Assembly (NCBI RefSeq): GCF_003721515.1 | Contig: NZ_RJJD01000013.1 | Span: 102,892-166,891, forward strand | Direction of reading: 5' to 3' | Length of the DNA: 64,000 nucleotides | Source: Rufibacter latericius | GTDB taxonomy: Bacteria > Bacteroidota > Bacteroidia > Cytophagales > Hymenobacteraceae | Part shown: one piece after another, positions 8,825 to 18,349 of the stretch | How the letters are laid out: each line of letters starts with the position of its first letter | Numbering within the stretch: the first letter of the stretch is position 1 | Made by a program: the position numbers and the translations under genes | Notes under the pieces: generated by a model | Seen by the model: only the letters and a program-made list of their open reading frames with translations | Told to the model about the DNA's origin: nothing | Database searches by the model: none

Positions 8825-10873
8825 ATGGAAACACTTATCAATAAGTATAAGAGTAGTGTCCCTAAGATTGGCCTGTTGGTGGCGTTGGCCGCCGGTACCA
8901 TGCTGCAAAGCTGTAGTAACTCTGGAGAGGGTGGCGGTGGCAATGCCAAGGACGGCGCCATTGCCGCAGATGCTGCTACGGCGGTGTATGTGGCTCCTGG
9001 CAAGCACGACGAGCTCTACTCGTTCCTTTCAGGCGGCTTCAACGGCCAGGTGTCTGTTTACGGGATTCCTTCTGGCAGGCTGCTCAAGGTGATCCCGGTT
9101 TTCAGCCAGTTTGCCGAGAACGGCTACGGCTACAATGAGGAAACCAAGCCCATGCTGATGACCTCGCACGGCTTTGTGCCCTGGGATGACCTCCACCACC
9201 CCAAACTTTCCCGTGCGAACGGAACGGCGGATGGCCGCTGGCTCTTCGTAAACGGGAACAACACCCCCCGTGTGGCCCGGATAGACCTGAAAACGTTTGA
9301 GACGGTGGAGATCATGGAGATCCCTAACTCTGCCGGTAACCACTGTTCGCCCTATCCCACCAACAACAACGAATACATTATCGCGGGTACCCGCTTCAGT
9401 GTACCGCTGGACATGAAAGGTGGTACCGCTGATGCAAGTCTGTCGGATTATAAAGACAAGTTCAGAGGATCCATTTCCTTTATAAAGATGGATCCGGGGC
9501 ATGGCGACATGAAACTGGATTTCCAGGTGCTGGTGCCCGGCTTTGACTATGATCTAGCCAACGGCGGCAAAGGGCCATCAGAAGACTGGGTATTCTTCAC
9601 TACCTACAACACAGAGAAATCTGGTACCTTGAAGGAGCTGGGCGCCTCGCAGAACGACCGCGATTACCTGGCAGCCATCAATTGGAAATTAGCGGCCAAG
9701 TATGCCAAAGAAGGCAAGACGCACGAAATGCCCGCCAACTACTACCACAACAAGATGGACCATGGCTCACATACCGCCAAATCTAACGTAATAAAAAAGG
9801 TGCGTTACCTGCTTCCGGAGGAGTGCCCGGGCATGATGTACCTGATTCCGGCGCCTAAGTCGCCGCACGGCATTGACGTAGACCCAACTGGCGAGTTTAT
9901 GGTGGTAAACGGCAAGCTGGCCTCTTCACTGCCGGTGTTCTCTTTCTCCAAGATGCAGAAAGCCATCAAGAACAAAGACTTTGACGGGGAAGTGAACGGT
10001 ATTCCGGTGTTCAAGTATGAGTCTGTGCTGCACGCCGAGGTGAAAGAGCCGGGCTTAGGGCCCTTACACACGGAGTTTGACGGGAAAGGCAATGCATACT
10101 CCACCATGTTCGTGTCTTCTGAGGTGGTGAAATGGAGCCTGAAGGACTTCAAGGTGAAGGACAGGATCCCCGTGTATTATTCCCCTGGCCACTTAATGAT
10201 CCCAGGCGGCGATACCAAGGAACCGTACGGCAAGTACCTCATCGCGATGAACAAGATCACGAAAGACCGCTACCTGCCCACCGGCCCCGAGTTGATGCAC
10301 TCCGCCCAACTGATTGACATCAGCGGGGAGAAGATGAAGCTGCTCCTGGACTTCCCTACCCTGGCCGAACCGCACTACGCGCAGGGTATTGCCGCCAGCA
10401 AGATTGCGCCTAACAGCGTCAAGTTCTTCAAGTTGGACGAAAACACGCACCCTGATGCCGTGAAGAACGAGAAAAGCGTGAGTGTGACCCGTAAAGGCAA
10501 AACGGTGAAAGTGAAAATGACCTCCATCAGAAGCCACTTCACACCTGATAACATTGAAGGCATACAGGTAGGCGACACCGTGCTCTTCCACGTAACCAAC
10601 CTGGAGCAGGACTGGGATGTGCCGCACGGTTTTGCCATCATGGGGGCCAACAACGCGGAGACGCTGATCATGCCGGGTGCTACCCAAACCCTGCGGTGGG
10701 TGCCTAAAGCGGAGGGTATTTTCCCCTTCTACTGTACAGACTTCTGCTCTGCCTTGCACCAGGAAATGCAGGGGTACGTGCGGGTTTCCAAAAAGGGATC
10801 TACCGTTCCCATAAAATTCTCAACCGGGGTCAAAAAACCGGTGCCTCCGGCCTCCGCCTATTTAAGTAAGTAA
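8825..10873 (+). CDS. nosZ: Nitrous oxide reductase NosZ, clade II
   Basis: A 682-residue copper enzyme that reduces N2O to N2 in the periplasm. The N-terminus has a Sec-type lipoprotein signal with Cys 30 (MLQSC) and no twin-arginine motif, a mark of clade II. The seven-bladed propeller (about 50-560) carries His ligands for the tetranuclear CuZ site, including DLHHP near residue 120 and EPHYAQ. The C-terminal cupredoxin domain has the CuA motif C637-x3-C641-x3-H645-x2-M648, with a partner His in DVPHGF. All key motifs look intact and the length fits. Accessory genes for copper loading and maturation follow, after a terminator-like hairpin. Confidence 0.97.
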   Translation: METLINKYKSSVPKIGLLVALAAGTMLQSCSNSGEGGGGNAKDGAIAADAATAVYVAPGKHDELYSFLSGGFNGQVSVYGIPSGRLLKVIPVFSQFAENGYGYNEETKPMLMTSHGFVPWDDLHHPKLSRANGTADGRWLFVNGNNTPRVARIDLKTFETVEIMEIPNSAGNHCSPYPTNNNEYIIAGTRFSVPLDMKGGTADASLSDYKDKFRGSISFIKMDPGHGDMKLDFQVLVPGFDYDLANGGKGPSEDWVFFTTYNTEKSGTLKELGASQNDRDYLAAINWKLAAKYAKEGKTHEMPANYYHNKMDHGSHTAKSNVIKKVRYLLPEECPGMMYLIPAPKSPHGIDVDPTGEFMVVNGKLASSLPVFSFSKMQKAIKNKDFDGEVNGIPVFKYESVLHAEVKEPGLGPLHTEFDGKGNAYSTMFVSSEVVKWSLKDFKVKDRIPVYYSPGHLMIPGGDTKEPYGKYLIAMNKITKDRYLPTGPELMHSAQLIDISGEKMKLLLDFPTLAEPHYAQGIAASKIAPNSVKFFKLDENTHPDAVKNEKSVSVTRKGKTVKVKMTSIRSHFTPDNIEGIQVGDTVLFHVTNLEQDWDVPHGFAIMGANNAETLIMPGATQTLRWVPKAEGIFPFYCTDFCSALHQEMQGYVRVSKKGSTVPIKFSTGVKKPVPPASAYLSK

Positions 10874-10889
10874 TTTCTTCAAACTAAAA

Positions 10890-10931
10890 AGACAGCGGAG
10901 GTTTCTACATAGACTCCGCTGTCTTTTTTTT
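10890..10931 (+). terminator. Terminator or attenuating hairpin after nosZ
   Basis: An 11-bp stem (10890-10900 with 10914-10923) followed by a run of eight or more T. It lies 16 bp after the nosZ stop and just before the accessory genes. It may set nosZ mRNA above that of the maturation genes by partial termination; no separate promoter was identified. Confidence 0.8.
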
Positions 10932-10953
10932 ATTTCACCTTAACCTAAAAAGG

Positions 10954-11553
10954 ATGACCGCTTACCACAGAGGATTGATGGTTCTCGCCGCCTTGTCGCT
11001 AGGCCTTTTGTTTCTCTTCCCTATGTGGAAGATCTACCTGGAAGCCCCCCAATACCCCGAGGGGCTGGAACTGCACATTTGGGTTAACAAACTGGGCGGT
11101 AGTACGGAAGGCGTGCTTCAGAATTTCAACATCCTGAACCATTACATCGGCATGGCGCCCATCCATCCAGAATCTTTTGCCGAACTAAGAGTCATGCCCT
11201 ACATCGTAGTCATTCTGATGGTAACGGGCGTAATTGTGGCTTTCCTGGGAAAAAGGAAACTGATCTTAGGTTGGGTAGTTCTGCTGATGCTGGGGGGAGC
11301 CGTTGGGTTACTGGACTTTTACCTGTGGTTGCACGAATTCGGGACTAACCTTAACCCCCAGGCGCCTATCAAAGTACCGGACATGACCTATATCCCCCCC
11401 ATGCTGGGCAGTAAGCAGCTTCTCAACTTTAATGCGTTGTCGTTGCCCTCTTGGGGAAGTCTGGGTATCTTACTGGCTGTCATATTTGCCTGGTTGGTGT
11501 ATTATCTAAGCTCCAAGCCTAAGGGCAAAGAATCAACTCCCTCTTTATCATGA
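10954..11553 (+). CDS. Four-helix membrane protein, NosB-like
   Basis: A 199-residue membrane protein with four hydrophobic segments (about 7-28, 87-107, 109-132 and 167-190) and a larger periplasmic loop between the first two containing a conserved-looking HIWVNKLGGST. Size, topology and position directly after nosZ resemble NosB of clade II clusters, thought to take part in electron supply or assembly. No cofactor motif is clear. It overlaps the nosL start by 4 bp, so translation is coupled. The NosB name rests on topology and context, not on a diagnostic motif. Confidence 0.7.
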   Translation: MTAYHRGLMVLAALSLGLLFLFPMWKIYLEAPQYPEGLELHIWVNKLGGSTEGVLQNFNILNHYIGMAPIHPESFAELRVMPYIVVILMVTGVIVAFLGKRKLILGWVVLLMLGGAVGLLDFYLWLHEFGTNLNPQAPIKVPDMTYIPPMLGSKQLLNFNALSLPSWGSLGILLAVIFAWLVYYLSSKPKGKESTPSLS

Positions 11554-12017
11554 AACAAATTTTTTCCCTCCCCTATGGCTGGCTGGTGCCAGCCGTTTTG
11601 TTGCTTACGGCCTGTTCAACGGAGCCCAAGCCGGTCCCTTACGGCAACGCCAACTGCACGCATTGCAGCATGACCATTACGGATGTGCGGTACGGGGCCG
11701 AATTGGTGAATGACAAAGGCAAGCCTTCCTTCTTTGACGCGGTGGAATGCCTGGCGGCCTATGTCAACCGTAAGCCGGAAGAAGGCCGAAAAGCCTCTTT
11801 TCTGATGGTGACTGATTTTTCAAACCCTACAGAACTCATACCGGTAAACAGCGCCCATTTCGTGCGGAGCGCAGCTTTGCCCAGCCCTATGGGCATGAAC
11901 CTATTGGCCGTTTCAACGCAAGAGGCCGCCAGGAAAATACAGCAGGAGCAGGGTGCAGAGCTGCTCACCTGGGGTCAGGTGCTGGCAATTGTAAAGAATG
12001 ATGAGAAACTTCACTAA
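11550..12017 (+). CDS. nosL: Copper chaperone lipoprotein NosL
   Basis: A 155-residue lipoprotein that binds Cu(I) and supplies copper to NosZ on the outer side of the membrane. The lipobox is LLLTAC with Cys 22. The mature part starts with the NosL hallmark NANCTHCSM, whose Cys and Met residues are the likely copper ligands, and continues with YGAELVNDKGKPSFFDAVEC. Length is typical. It overlaps the upstream gene by 4 bp and nosD by 20 bp, showing a tightly packed operon. Confidence 0.95.
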   Translation: MKQIFSLPYGWLVPAVLLLTACSTEPKPVPYGNANCTHCSMTITDVRYGAELVNDKGKPSFFDAVECLAAYVNRKPEEGRKASFLMVTDFSNPTELIPVNSAHFVRSAALPSPMGMNLLAVSTQEAARKIQQEQGAELLTWGQVLAIVKNDEKLH

Positions 12018-13326
12018 AAGGGTACTGACAGCAGCAAGTATTCTGCTGCTGTCAGTACCCGGCCAAAGCGCGGCAGGGGCCAACGTCATGGTGTGCAAAA
12101 CCTGCGCCCTTACGTCTGTGAAGCAGGCGGTGCTGCAGGCCAAGCCCGGCGATACCGTGCTGGTGAACGGCGGCGTGTACCAAGAATCAAAGATAGAGAT
12201 AGACAAGCCCCTCACCTTGATCGGGAAAAACAACCCGGTCATTGATGGCAACTTCACGGGGCTGCTTATCGCGGTAACCGCCGATAACGTGATTATCCAG
12301 GGGTTCACCCTCAAAAACGTGGCCACCAGCTATTCCAGAGACGATGCCGCCATTCGGGTGTTTCAGCGCAGCAATATCAAAATTCTGGATAACACCATCC
12401 TGAAAACCTACTTCGCGATCTACCTGCAAAACTCAGACCAGATCGTAATCAAGGGGAATACCATCAAAGGAGAGAACAAGGACAGGACCGAGTCTTCCCT
12501 GGGCAACGCCATCAATCTGTACTACACAGACAATGTGGAGATAACCGACAACGAGGTGCAGGGCCACCGCGACGGCATTTACCTGGAGGTGGTGAAGAAC
12601 AGCCAGGTGCACCGCAACATCAGCCACCAGAACATGCGCTACGGGCTGCATTTCATGTTCTCGGACGGAAACACGTACACGCATAACACCTTCCGAAACA
12701 ATGGGGCGGGCGTGGCTGTGATGTACACCACCGGTGTCCGGATGGAGCACAACACCTTCGAGGAGAACTGGGGCGCGGCCTCCTACGGCCTCCTGCTCAA
12801 GGACATCAGCAACAGTGTCATCCACCACAATACTTTCCGGCGCAACACCACCGCCATCCACATGGAAAGCTCCAGCCGGCTGGATATAAAGAATAACGAT
12901 TTTGAGCGGAACGGCTGGGCTATCAAGGTGATGACCACTTGTATAGAAGACACTTTCCGGCTGAATAATTTCACCGGCAACTCCTTTGACGTGAGCACCA
13001 ACGGCAGCATCCAGGAAAACCACTTCGAGCATAACTACTGGGACAAGTACACGGGCTATGACCTGGACAAAGACCAGAAGGGTGATGTGCCCTACCGCCC
13101 CGTAAGTTTGTTCTCCATGCTGGTGGAGCGGGTGCCGCCGGCAGTGATGTTCATGCGCAGCTTTATGGTAGACCTGCTGGACAACCTGGAGAAAGTGCTG
13201 CCGAGCATTACCCCCGAACAACTGGTTGACAGACAACCGCTGATGAAGAAGATACACCATGATAACGATAGAAAAATTGCGCAAGTCCTACGGCAAGCTA
13301 CAGGTGCTCAACAACGTGAGCATTGA
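11998..13326 (+). CDS. nosD: Periplasmic maturation protein NosD
   Basis: A 442-residue exported protein. A signal peptide covers about residues 1-27. The rest is a right-handed beta-helix of short repeats of the carbohydrate-binding/sugar-hydrolase (CASH) type, seen as spaced Asn/Ile/Gly triplets such as NVEITDNEVQGHRDGIYLE. NosD works with the NosFY transporter in maturing the CuZ site. The start is one of two adjacent ATG codons (11998 or 12001) inside nosL. The 3' end overlaps nosF by 68 bp, unusually long; a shifted end by sequence error cannot be excluded. Confidence 0.94.
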   Translation: MMRNFTKRVLTAASILLLSVPGQSAAGANVMVCKTCALTSVKQAVLQAKPGDTVLVNGGVYQESKIEIDKPLTLIGKNNPVIDGNFTGLLIAVTADNVIIQGFTLKNVATSYSRDDAAIRVFQRSNIKILDNTILKTYFAIYLQNSDQIVIKGNTIKGENKDRTESSLGNAINLYYTDNVEITDNEVQGHRDGIYLEVVKNSQVHRNISHQNMRYGLHFMFSDGNTYTHNTFRNNGAGVAVMYTTGVRMEHNTFEENWGAASYGLLLKDISNSVIHHNTFRRNTTAIHMESSSRLDIKNNDFERNGWAIKVMTTCIEDTFRLNNFTGNSFDVSTNGSIQENHFEHNYWDKYTGYDLDKDQKGDVPYRPVSLFSMLVERVPPAVMFMRSFMVDLLDNLEKVLPSITPEQLVDRQPLMKKIHHDNDRKIAQVLRQATGAQQREH

Positions 13327-13966
13327 GTTTGAGGCAGGCAAAGTCATATCCATCATAGGCCCTAACGGGGCCGGTAAAACAACATTAGGCAAGTGCATTC
13401 TGGGCATGGTCCTGCCCGACAAGGGCGACATCCGGCTGAACGGCGAAAGCGTGCTCAACAAACACGCGTACCGCAGCCAGATTGGGTATATGCCCCAGAT
13501 TGGGCGCTACCCCGAGAATATGAAAATCCGGCAAGTGATAGAGATGGTGCGGGATATCCGCAAAGACGGCATAGGGATGGATGAGGAACTGCTTGGCTTA
13601 TATGGGCTGCCCGCTATGTACGACAAACGCATGGGTGCCCTCTCTGGCGGCACCAAGCAGAAGGTGAGTGCGGCGCTGGCGTTTATGTTTGACCCGCAGG
13701 TGCTGCTGTTGGATGAGCCCACCGCCGGGCTAGACCCCATCTCCGCCGAGATCCTGAAAGAAAAGATCCTGAGGGAGAAAAAAAAAGGGAAACTGATCCT
13801 CCTCACCTCGCACATCATGAGCGAGGTGGAGGAGGTGGCCGACGAGGTGCTGTGCCTGGTGGAGGGCAGCGTGAAATTCCACGAGACCATCGCCCGCCTG
13901 AAGGAGCAGACCAACGAGGAGCGCCTGAGCCGGGCCATCGCCAAAATCATGAACGAGGAAAACTAA
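13259..13966 (+). CDS. nosF: ABC transporter ATPase NosF
   Basis: A 235-residue ABC ATPase. Walker A is GPNGAGKTT (about residues 31-39), the signature is LSGGTKQK, Walker B is VLLLDEPTAGLDP, and the switch His lies in LLTSHIMSEVEE. NosF energises the NosY permease to support NosD-dependent assembly of the NosZ CuZ site, possibly by moving a sulfur species. The ATG at 13259 lies within the nosD coding region; the conserved start (ITIEKLRKSYG) makes it firm. nosY begins 3 bp after the stop. Confidence 0.95.
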   Translation: MITIEKLRKSYGKLQVLNNVSIEFEAGKVISIIGPNGAGKTTLGKCILGMVLPDKGDIRLNGESVLNKHAYRSQIGYMPQIGRYPENMKIRQVIEMVRDIRKDGIGMDEELLGLYGLPAMYDKRMGALSGGTKQKVSAALAFMFDPQVLLLDEPTAGLDPISAEILKEKILREKKKGKLILLTSHIMSEVEEVADEVLCLVEGSVKFHETIARLKEQTNEERLSRAIAKIMNEEN

Positions 13967-13969
13967 GCC

Positions 13970-14737
13970 ATGCGCAAGATCATCAAGTACGTGCTTTACG
14001 ACATCGTCAGAAGTAAAATCATCATCGCCTACACCTTGTTTCTGCTGTTGCTCTCCATCGGCTTGTTCAACCTGGGCGGCAGTGCAGATAAGGGCTTGCT
14101 GAGTCTGCTGAACCTGGTGCTGCTCACGGTGCCGCTCATCAGCGTTGTGTTTGCCACCACCCACTTTTACAACTCCTATGAGTTCATGGAACTGCTGGTG
14201 GCCCAGCCCATAGACCGCCGGAAGATTTTCCTGAGCGAGTACCTGGGCGTGGCTTTCTCGCTCTCGGCCGCTTTTCTGGTGGGGGTGGGCGTTCCGGTCC
14301 TGCTCTTCGGGGCCAGCCTCACGGGGGTATACCTGGTGCTGACGGGCGTTTTCATCACCTTCATCTTCGTGGCGATGGCGTTCCTGGCCTCGGTGATCAC
14401 GCGCGACAAGGCCAAGGGCATCGGCATTGCCCTGTTGCTGTGGTTTTACTTCGCATTGATTTATGATGGTATTGTGCTGTTCATCCTGTATTCCTTCGGT
14501 GATTACCCATTGGAGTACGCCACTCTGGCGATGACTGCCCTGAACCCCGTCGACCTGGGCCGCATCCTGGTATTGCTGAACCTGGATGTCTCGGCCCTGA
14601 TGGGGTACACCGGTGCTTTGTACAAAAGCATTTTGGGCAGCCTTTGGGGAATTTCCCTGGCGTTCGGGTTATTGGTGGTGTGGGTGTTAGCGCCCTTGCT
14701 GTGGGCCAGGAGAATATTCTCCAGAAAAGATATCTAA
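13970..14737 (+). CDS. nosY: ABC transporter permease NosY
   Basis: A 255-residue permease of the ABC-2 type with six hydrophobic segments (about 18-38, 47-66, 92-118, 121-145, 152-172 and 228-250). A conserved NosY region lies between the second and third segments: FYNSYEFMELLVAQPIDRRKI. Together with NosF it forms the transporter needed for CuZ maturation. It is the last gene of the nos operon and is followed within 13 bp by a strong hairpin. Confidence 0.94.
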   Translation: MRKIIKYVLYDIVRSKIIIAYTLFLLLLSIGLFNLGGSADKGLLSLLNLVLLTVPLISVVFATTHFYNSYEFMELLVAQPIDRRKIFLSEYLGVAFSLSAAFLVGVGVPVLLFGASLTGVYLVLTGVFITFIFVAMAFLASVITRDKAKGIGIALLLWFYFALIYDGIVLFILYSFGDYPLEYATLAMTALNPVDLGRILVLLNLDVSALMGYTGALYKSILGSLWGISLAFGLLVVWVLAPLLWARRIFSRKDI

Positions 14738-14749
14738 GGCAAAGTGGTC

Positions 14750-14789
14750 TTTGCCCTGGCCTGTTTATGGAAAAACAGGCCAGGGCAAA
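14750..14789 (+). terminator. Hairpin after nosY
   Basis: A 17-bp perfect stem (14750-14766 with 14773-14789) with a 6-nt loop, starting 12 bp after the nosY stop. No long T run follows, so it is either a weak terminator or an mRNA 3'-end stabiliser. Confidence 0.65.
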
Positions 14790-14925
14790 ATAAAGGCCAT
14801 GGGCACGGCCCTGCTTTGCCGGGGAAAGGTGTTATGTTGGTGGAGAGGTGGCCTCGCACAGCATGATGGGTGCCATTGTATCCCTTAAGGCAAGATGGCA
14901 CTACTGGGTAAACAGTTTCAAATGA

Positions 14926-15379
14926 ATGTGTTCCCAGAGCCCTTGCTTTATGGAATCCCTTTTGATAGTAGCTTCTTTAGCTGGTCCGCATCTGCCCTGC
15001 ACCTCGCCAGATGCTCCCGCAACCAGTCCGGAAACCGCCCATGCCGCCCATGCGGAACCTGCTTCCACCCATGGCCTTGCGCTGAACGGGAAGAGCGCTG
15101 GAAAGCAGATGAGGCCACCAAAGCGAACCTGCGGCACCAACAAGCAGCCAAAACCGATTCCCTGCCTTAAAGGAGCTGGGGCAGGGTTTGCAGCATGGGT
15201 TCAAGGAAGTGTTTGCCGACTGCCAAATGAAAGGCCCGCCACACGACATGCTGCACACGTACCTGATGCCTATGCTAGCGGATGTGAAAGTGCTGAGGGG
15301 CAATGACCTGACAGCCGCCGCCAAGTCCCGCAACCGCCTGGCCCTGCCCCCGGGCCAATACCAGCGCCATTCCAAATAA
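14926..15379 (+). pseudogene. Decayed small exported-protein gene after the nos operon
   Basis: Three consecutive + strand reading segments in different frames read as one protein: a short hydrophobic N-terminus (MESLLIVASLAG at 14950) leading to THGLALNGK (to about 15095), then ERWKADEATKANLR (to about 15140), then KELGQGLQHGFKEVFADCQM and LHTYLMPMLADVKVL (to 15379). This pattern (LNxGxxWKA...C.MxGP.HDxLH) recalls small periplasmic proteins found beside respiration genes in Bacteroidetes, from memory and without a family name. Two frameshifts separate the parts. The rest of the interval to 15724 holds no gene that I can see. Confidence 0.6.
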
Positions 15380-15724
15380 TGCCTATAAAAGCGATAACCG
15401 ATACTAGCCTCAGCCGAAGGCAAGGTCTGATCGGTTACCGCTGTTTACTCTGGTGGTGTTGGCTTTCAACTGTCTTTAGTTGTTTTCGGCCTGAGGGGTA
15501 GCAAAATAAGTTATTCTGTCAGTTATGGCAGTTCCGGAGGGCGGTACTGGGCTGTTGGATTCTCCCGCCTAAGCAAACACCGAAAGTCACTTCAAAAGTT
15601 TAGACAGCACTGTCGTGGTCTTTGACTTCGGCAGAATCAGAGCTTGAATTTCCCGTAATGGTTTCAGGGAAAGAGGCCTAGAACGGCTTCCGCTCCTGAA
15701 AACTACTTTAGATGGAAATACTTT

Positions 15725-18019
15725 TTATTTGCTTACCAATTCTTCGTGCGCCGGAATGTCTTTAGACACGTCCTCGTCTTCTTCCAGCGAATGCCCGGTT
15801 TTCAGGCCGATGACAAACCAGGCCAAAGCACCAGCGCCCACCGCGAAAATAGTGTCACCTATTACTCGCAGCCACCGCAGGACCTCCATGGCGTCAGTTT
15901 GCATGAATTCCATGGAGCGGGCATACCAAAGGCCGTATTTCACGCTGGCCCAGGTCTGCATCAATCCAATAGGCAGCACACTGATCAAAACCATGAGGGC
16001 CAGGCCGATGTTGATGGACCAGAACGCAAAACTGATGACCCCGTCCTTCCAGCGTCTCCGGCTGGAGAGGCCTTTCAGGACAAACAGCATCAGGCCAATA
16101 CCCAGCACCCCGTACACGCCAAACAAGGCGGTGTGGGCGTGTACCGGTGTGGTATTCAGCCCCTGCATGTAGTACAGCGCAATGGGCGGGTTAATTAGGA
16201 AGCCGAACACGCCCGCACCCACCAGGTTCCAGAACGCCACGGCGATAAAGCAGTAGATGGGCCATTTATAGGCTCTGATCCAGGTGGTGGAGCGGCTGAT
16301 GGTAAAGTTATGGTAGGCCTCAAACCCAATGAGCACCAGCGGCACTACTTCCAGGGCGCTGAACGTGGCCCCTAAGGCCATCACGGACGTAGGCGTTCCG
16401 GAGAAATACAGATGGTGAAACGTGCCTATAATGCCCCCGAACAGGAAAATGATGGTGGAGAACAACACGGTGGCGGTGGCCATTTTGGTTTCCAGCAAGC
16501 CCATCCGCACAAACAGGAACGCGATGACCACGGTGGCGAATACCTCAAAGAAACCTTCTACCCACAGGTGCACCACCCACCAGCGCCAATACTCGGCGAT
16601 GGCCAGGTTGGTGTGCTGGCCCCACATAAGGCCCGCGGCCCAGAACAAGGCAATGGCTGCGGAAGAGATCAGAAACATGCCCAACAAATGCCGGCCTTCG
16701 GCATCACTTTTAAACGCGGGCCAGATGGCGCGAACCATCAGAAACAGCCACAGGAACAAACCTATCAGCAGGAAAATCTGCCAGAAACGGCCCATGTCTA
16801 CGTATTCATAGCCCTGGTGCCCAAACCAGAAGTTCTCGCCGTAGCCCAGTTTCTGCATAACCCCGAACCACTGCCCAGCCAGCGAGCCCGCTACAATAAT
16901 GAGCAGGCAGATGAACAGGAAGTTAACGCCCAGCCGCTGGAACTTCGGCTCATGCCCCGAAACGGCCGGGGCAATGTACAAGCCGGTCGCCAGCCAGGAG
17001 GTGGCAATCCAAAAGATGCCCAGTTGCACGTGCCAGGTACGGGTAATGGAGTAGGGCAGGAAATCTGAGAGCGGGAAGCCATACAGGGCCTGCCCTTCCA
17101 CGCCGTAGTGGGCCGTAACCACCCCAAACGTAATCTGCACGACGATGAGAGCGGTTACAATCCAAAAGTATTTAAGGGTGGCGCGCATGGACGACGTGGC
17201 CTGCAAACCCAGCAAGGGGTCTTCCTTAGGGAGTTTGCTGTGGTCTAGTTCCTCTTCTTTGTGCGAGGCATAATAAAAGGCCAGCAGACCAATGCCCGAG
17301 ATAAGCACAATCACGCTGAAGCCGGTCCAGATGAGGAGGTCGGCGCTGGGGCGGTTTCCTACTAGTTCCTCGGCGGGCCAGTTGTTTGTGTAGGTGATAT
17401 CCTGACCGGGGCGTTCGGTGACGCAGGCCCAGGTGGCCCAGAAGAAGAAGGCGTTCAGCTTGCGCATGCGCTCCGGATCCTCTACCGTGTTGTTTTTCAT
17501 GGCGTAGGCATCGCGGTACTCCGCCAGGGCCGAGTCGTTCATGAAAAGGCCGGTATAATGCGCACTTACCCCGGCAATGGCCTCGGCGCGGAGGTCGGAG
17601 ATGGTAAGTATGCCGGTTTCTAAATTATAGCCATTGGCCCTGATCTGTTTCTGCAAGCGGGCCTGCAGCATGGCTTTCGTTTCCTCGTTCAGGGCATCAT
17701 AGTTGGTGCCTTTGGCCTCCTGGGCCCAACGGTCTAAGAAGAACATGGCTTCTTTGTGGAGCCAATCAGCGGTCCAGTCGGGGGCGGTGTAGGCCCCATG
17801 GCCCCAGATGGAGCCTAGTTCCTGGCCACCCGTAGACTGCCACACATTTTGCCCATCCATAATGTCCTGGGCGGTAAAGATGGTTTGGCCTGAGGCTGTG
17901 ACCACCCTTTCCGGAATGGGCGGTGCCTCCCGGTAAATTTCAGAACCATAGTAGCCGAGAACGGCAAAGGACCCGACTATAACGACAATGAATCCGATCC
18001 AGAGTTTTTTGTACCTCAT
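15725..18019 (-). CDS. norB: Quinol-dependent nitric oxide reductase (qNOR)
   Basis: A 764-residue single-subunit NO reductase (qNOR/NorZ) of the inner membrane that reduces NO to N2O, feeding NosZ. I chose the Met at 18019 (MRYKKLWIGF) over an upstream in-frame Met at 18067. The N-terminal extension after the first helix is the qNOR-specific domain, with GQNVWQSTGGQELGSIWGHG and DWTADWLH. The catalytic core has about 12 more helices and carries the FeB/heme residues: HLWVEGFFE (His and Glu), GTFHHLYFSG (His-His) and PVHAHTALFG. It is divergently transcribed from the gene at 18350, with a putative Fnr-type palindrome between them at 18245. Confidence 0.95.
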   Translation of the reverse strand: MRYKKLWIGFIVVIVGSFAVLGYYGSEIYREAPPIPERVVTASGQTIFTAQDIMDGQNVWQSTGGQELGSIWGHGAYTAPDWTADWLHKEAMFFLDRWAQEAKGTNYDALNEETKAMLQARLQKQIRANGYNLETGILTISDLRAEAIAGVSAHYTGLFMNDSALAEYRDAYAMKNNTVEDPERMRKLNAFFFWATWACVTERPGQDITYTNNWPAEELVGNRPSADLLIWTGFSVIVLISGIGLLAFYYASHKEEELDHSKLPKEDPLLGLQATSSMRATLKYFWIVTALIVVQITFGVVTAHYGVEGQALYGFPLSDFLPYSITRTWHVQLGIFWIATSWLATGLYIAPAVSGHEPKFQRLGVNFLFICLLIIVAGSLAGQWFGVMQKLGYGENFWFGHQGYEYVDMGRFWQIFLLIGLFLWLFLMVRAIWPAFKSDAEGRHLLGMFLISSAAIALFWAAGLMWGQHTNLAIAEYWRWWVVHLWVEGFFEVFATVVIAFLFVRMGLLETKMATATVLFSTIIFLFGGIIGTFHHLYFSGTPTSVMALGATFSALEVVPLVLIGFEAYHNFTISRSTTWIRAYKWPIYCFIAVAFWNLVGAGVFGFLINPPIALYYMQGLNTTPVHAHTALFGVYGVLGIGLMLFVLKGLSSRRRWKDGVISFAFWSINIGLALMVLISVLPIGLMQTWASVKYGLWYARSMEFMQTDAMEVLRWLRVIGDTIFAVGAGALAWFVIGLKTGHSLEEDEDVSKDIPAHEELVSK

Positions 18020-18244
18020 AAAAGTGAGTTTAAGTATAAAAAAATGCGCGCAGCCTATAGAATACAAACAGGGTAAATAGGAGTACTACCGCCCTGAAAC
18101 TTGAGAATAGACGCCTTTTGCCACTCATTTTAAATATTGCTAGTGGTAAATATTGTTGTCAATAAGGTTGAATTGAAACTTAGGCAATTGTGAATTCCCA
18201 TTCGGTTACCATTCCAAAGGTCATATTCGGGCCAAGGAAGGGAA

Positions 18245-18258
18245 ATGACAAAAGTCAT
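18245..18258. promoter_or_regulatory. Putative Crp/Fnr-type operator between norB and 18350 gene
   Basis: A perfect palindrome, ATGAC-AAAA-GTCAT, with 5-bp arms and a 4-bp spacer. It lies 226 bp before norB and 92 bp before the divergent gene, so it could control one or both. It matches the pattern of the sites at 8166 and 26899. Confidence 0.5.
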
Positions 18259-18349
18259 CTATAAAAGAGTTATATATCTTTTATTAACCTATGTCTGCAC
18301 TTTACTTTTAACTCCTAGAGGAGCCTAGGCAAAGTGCTTAGGAAAACAA

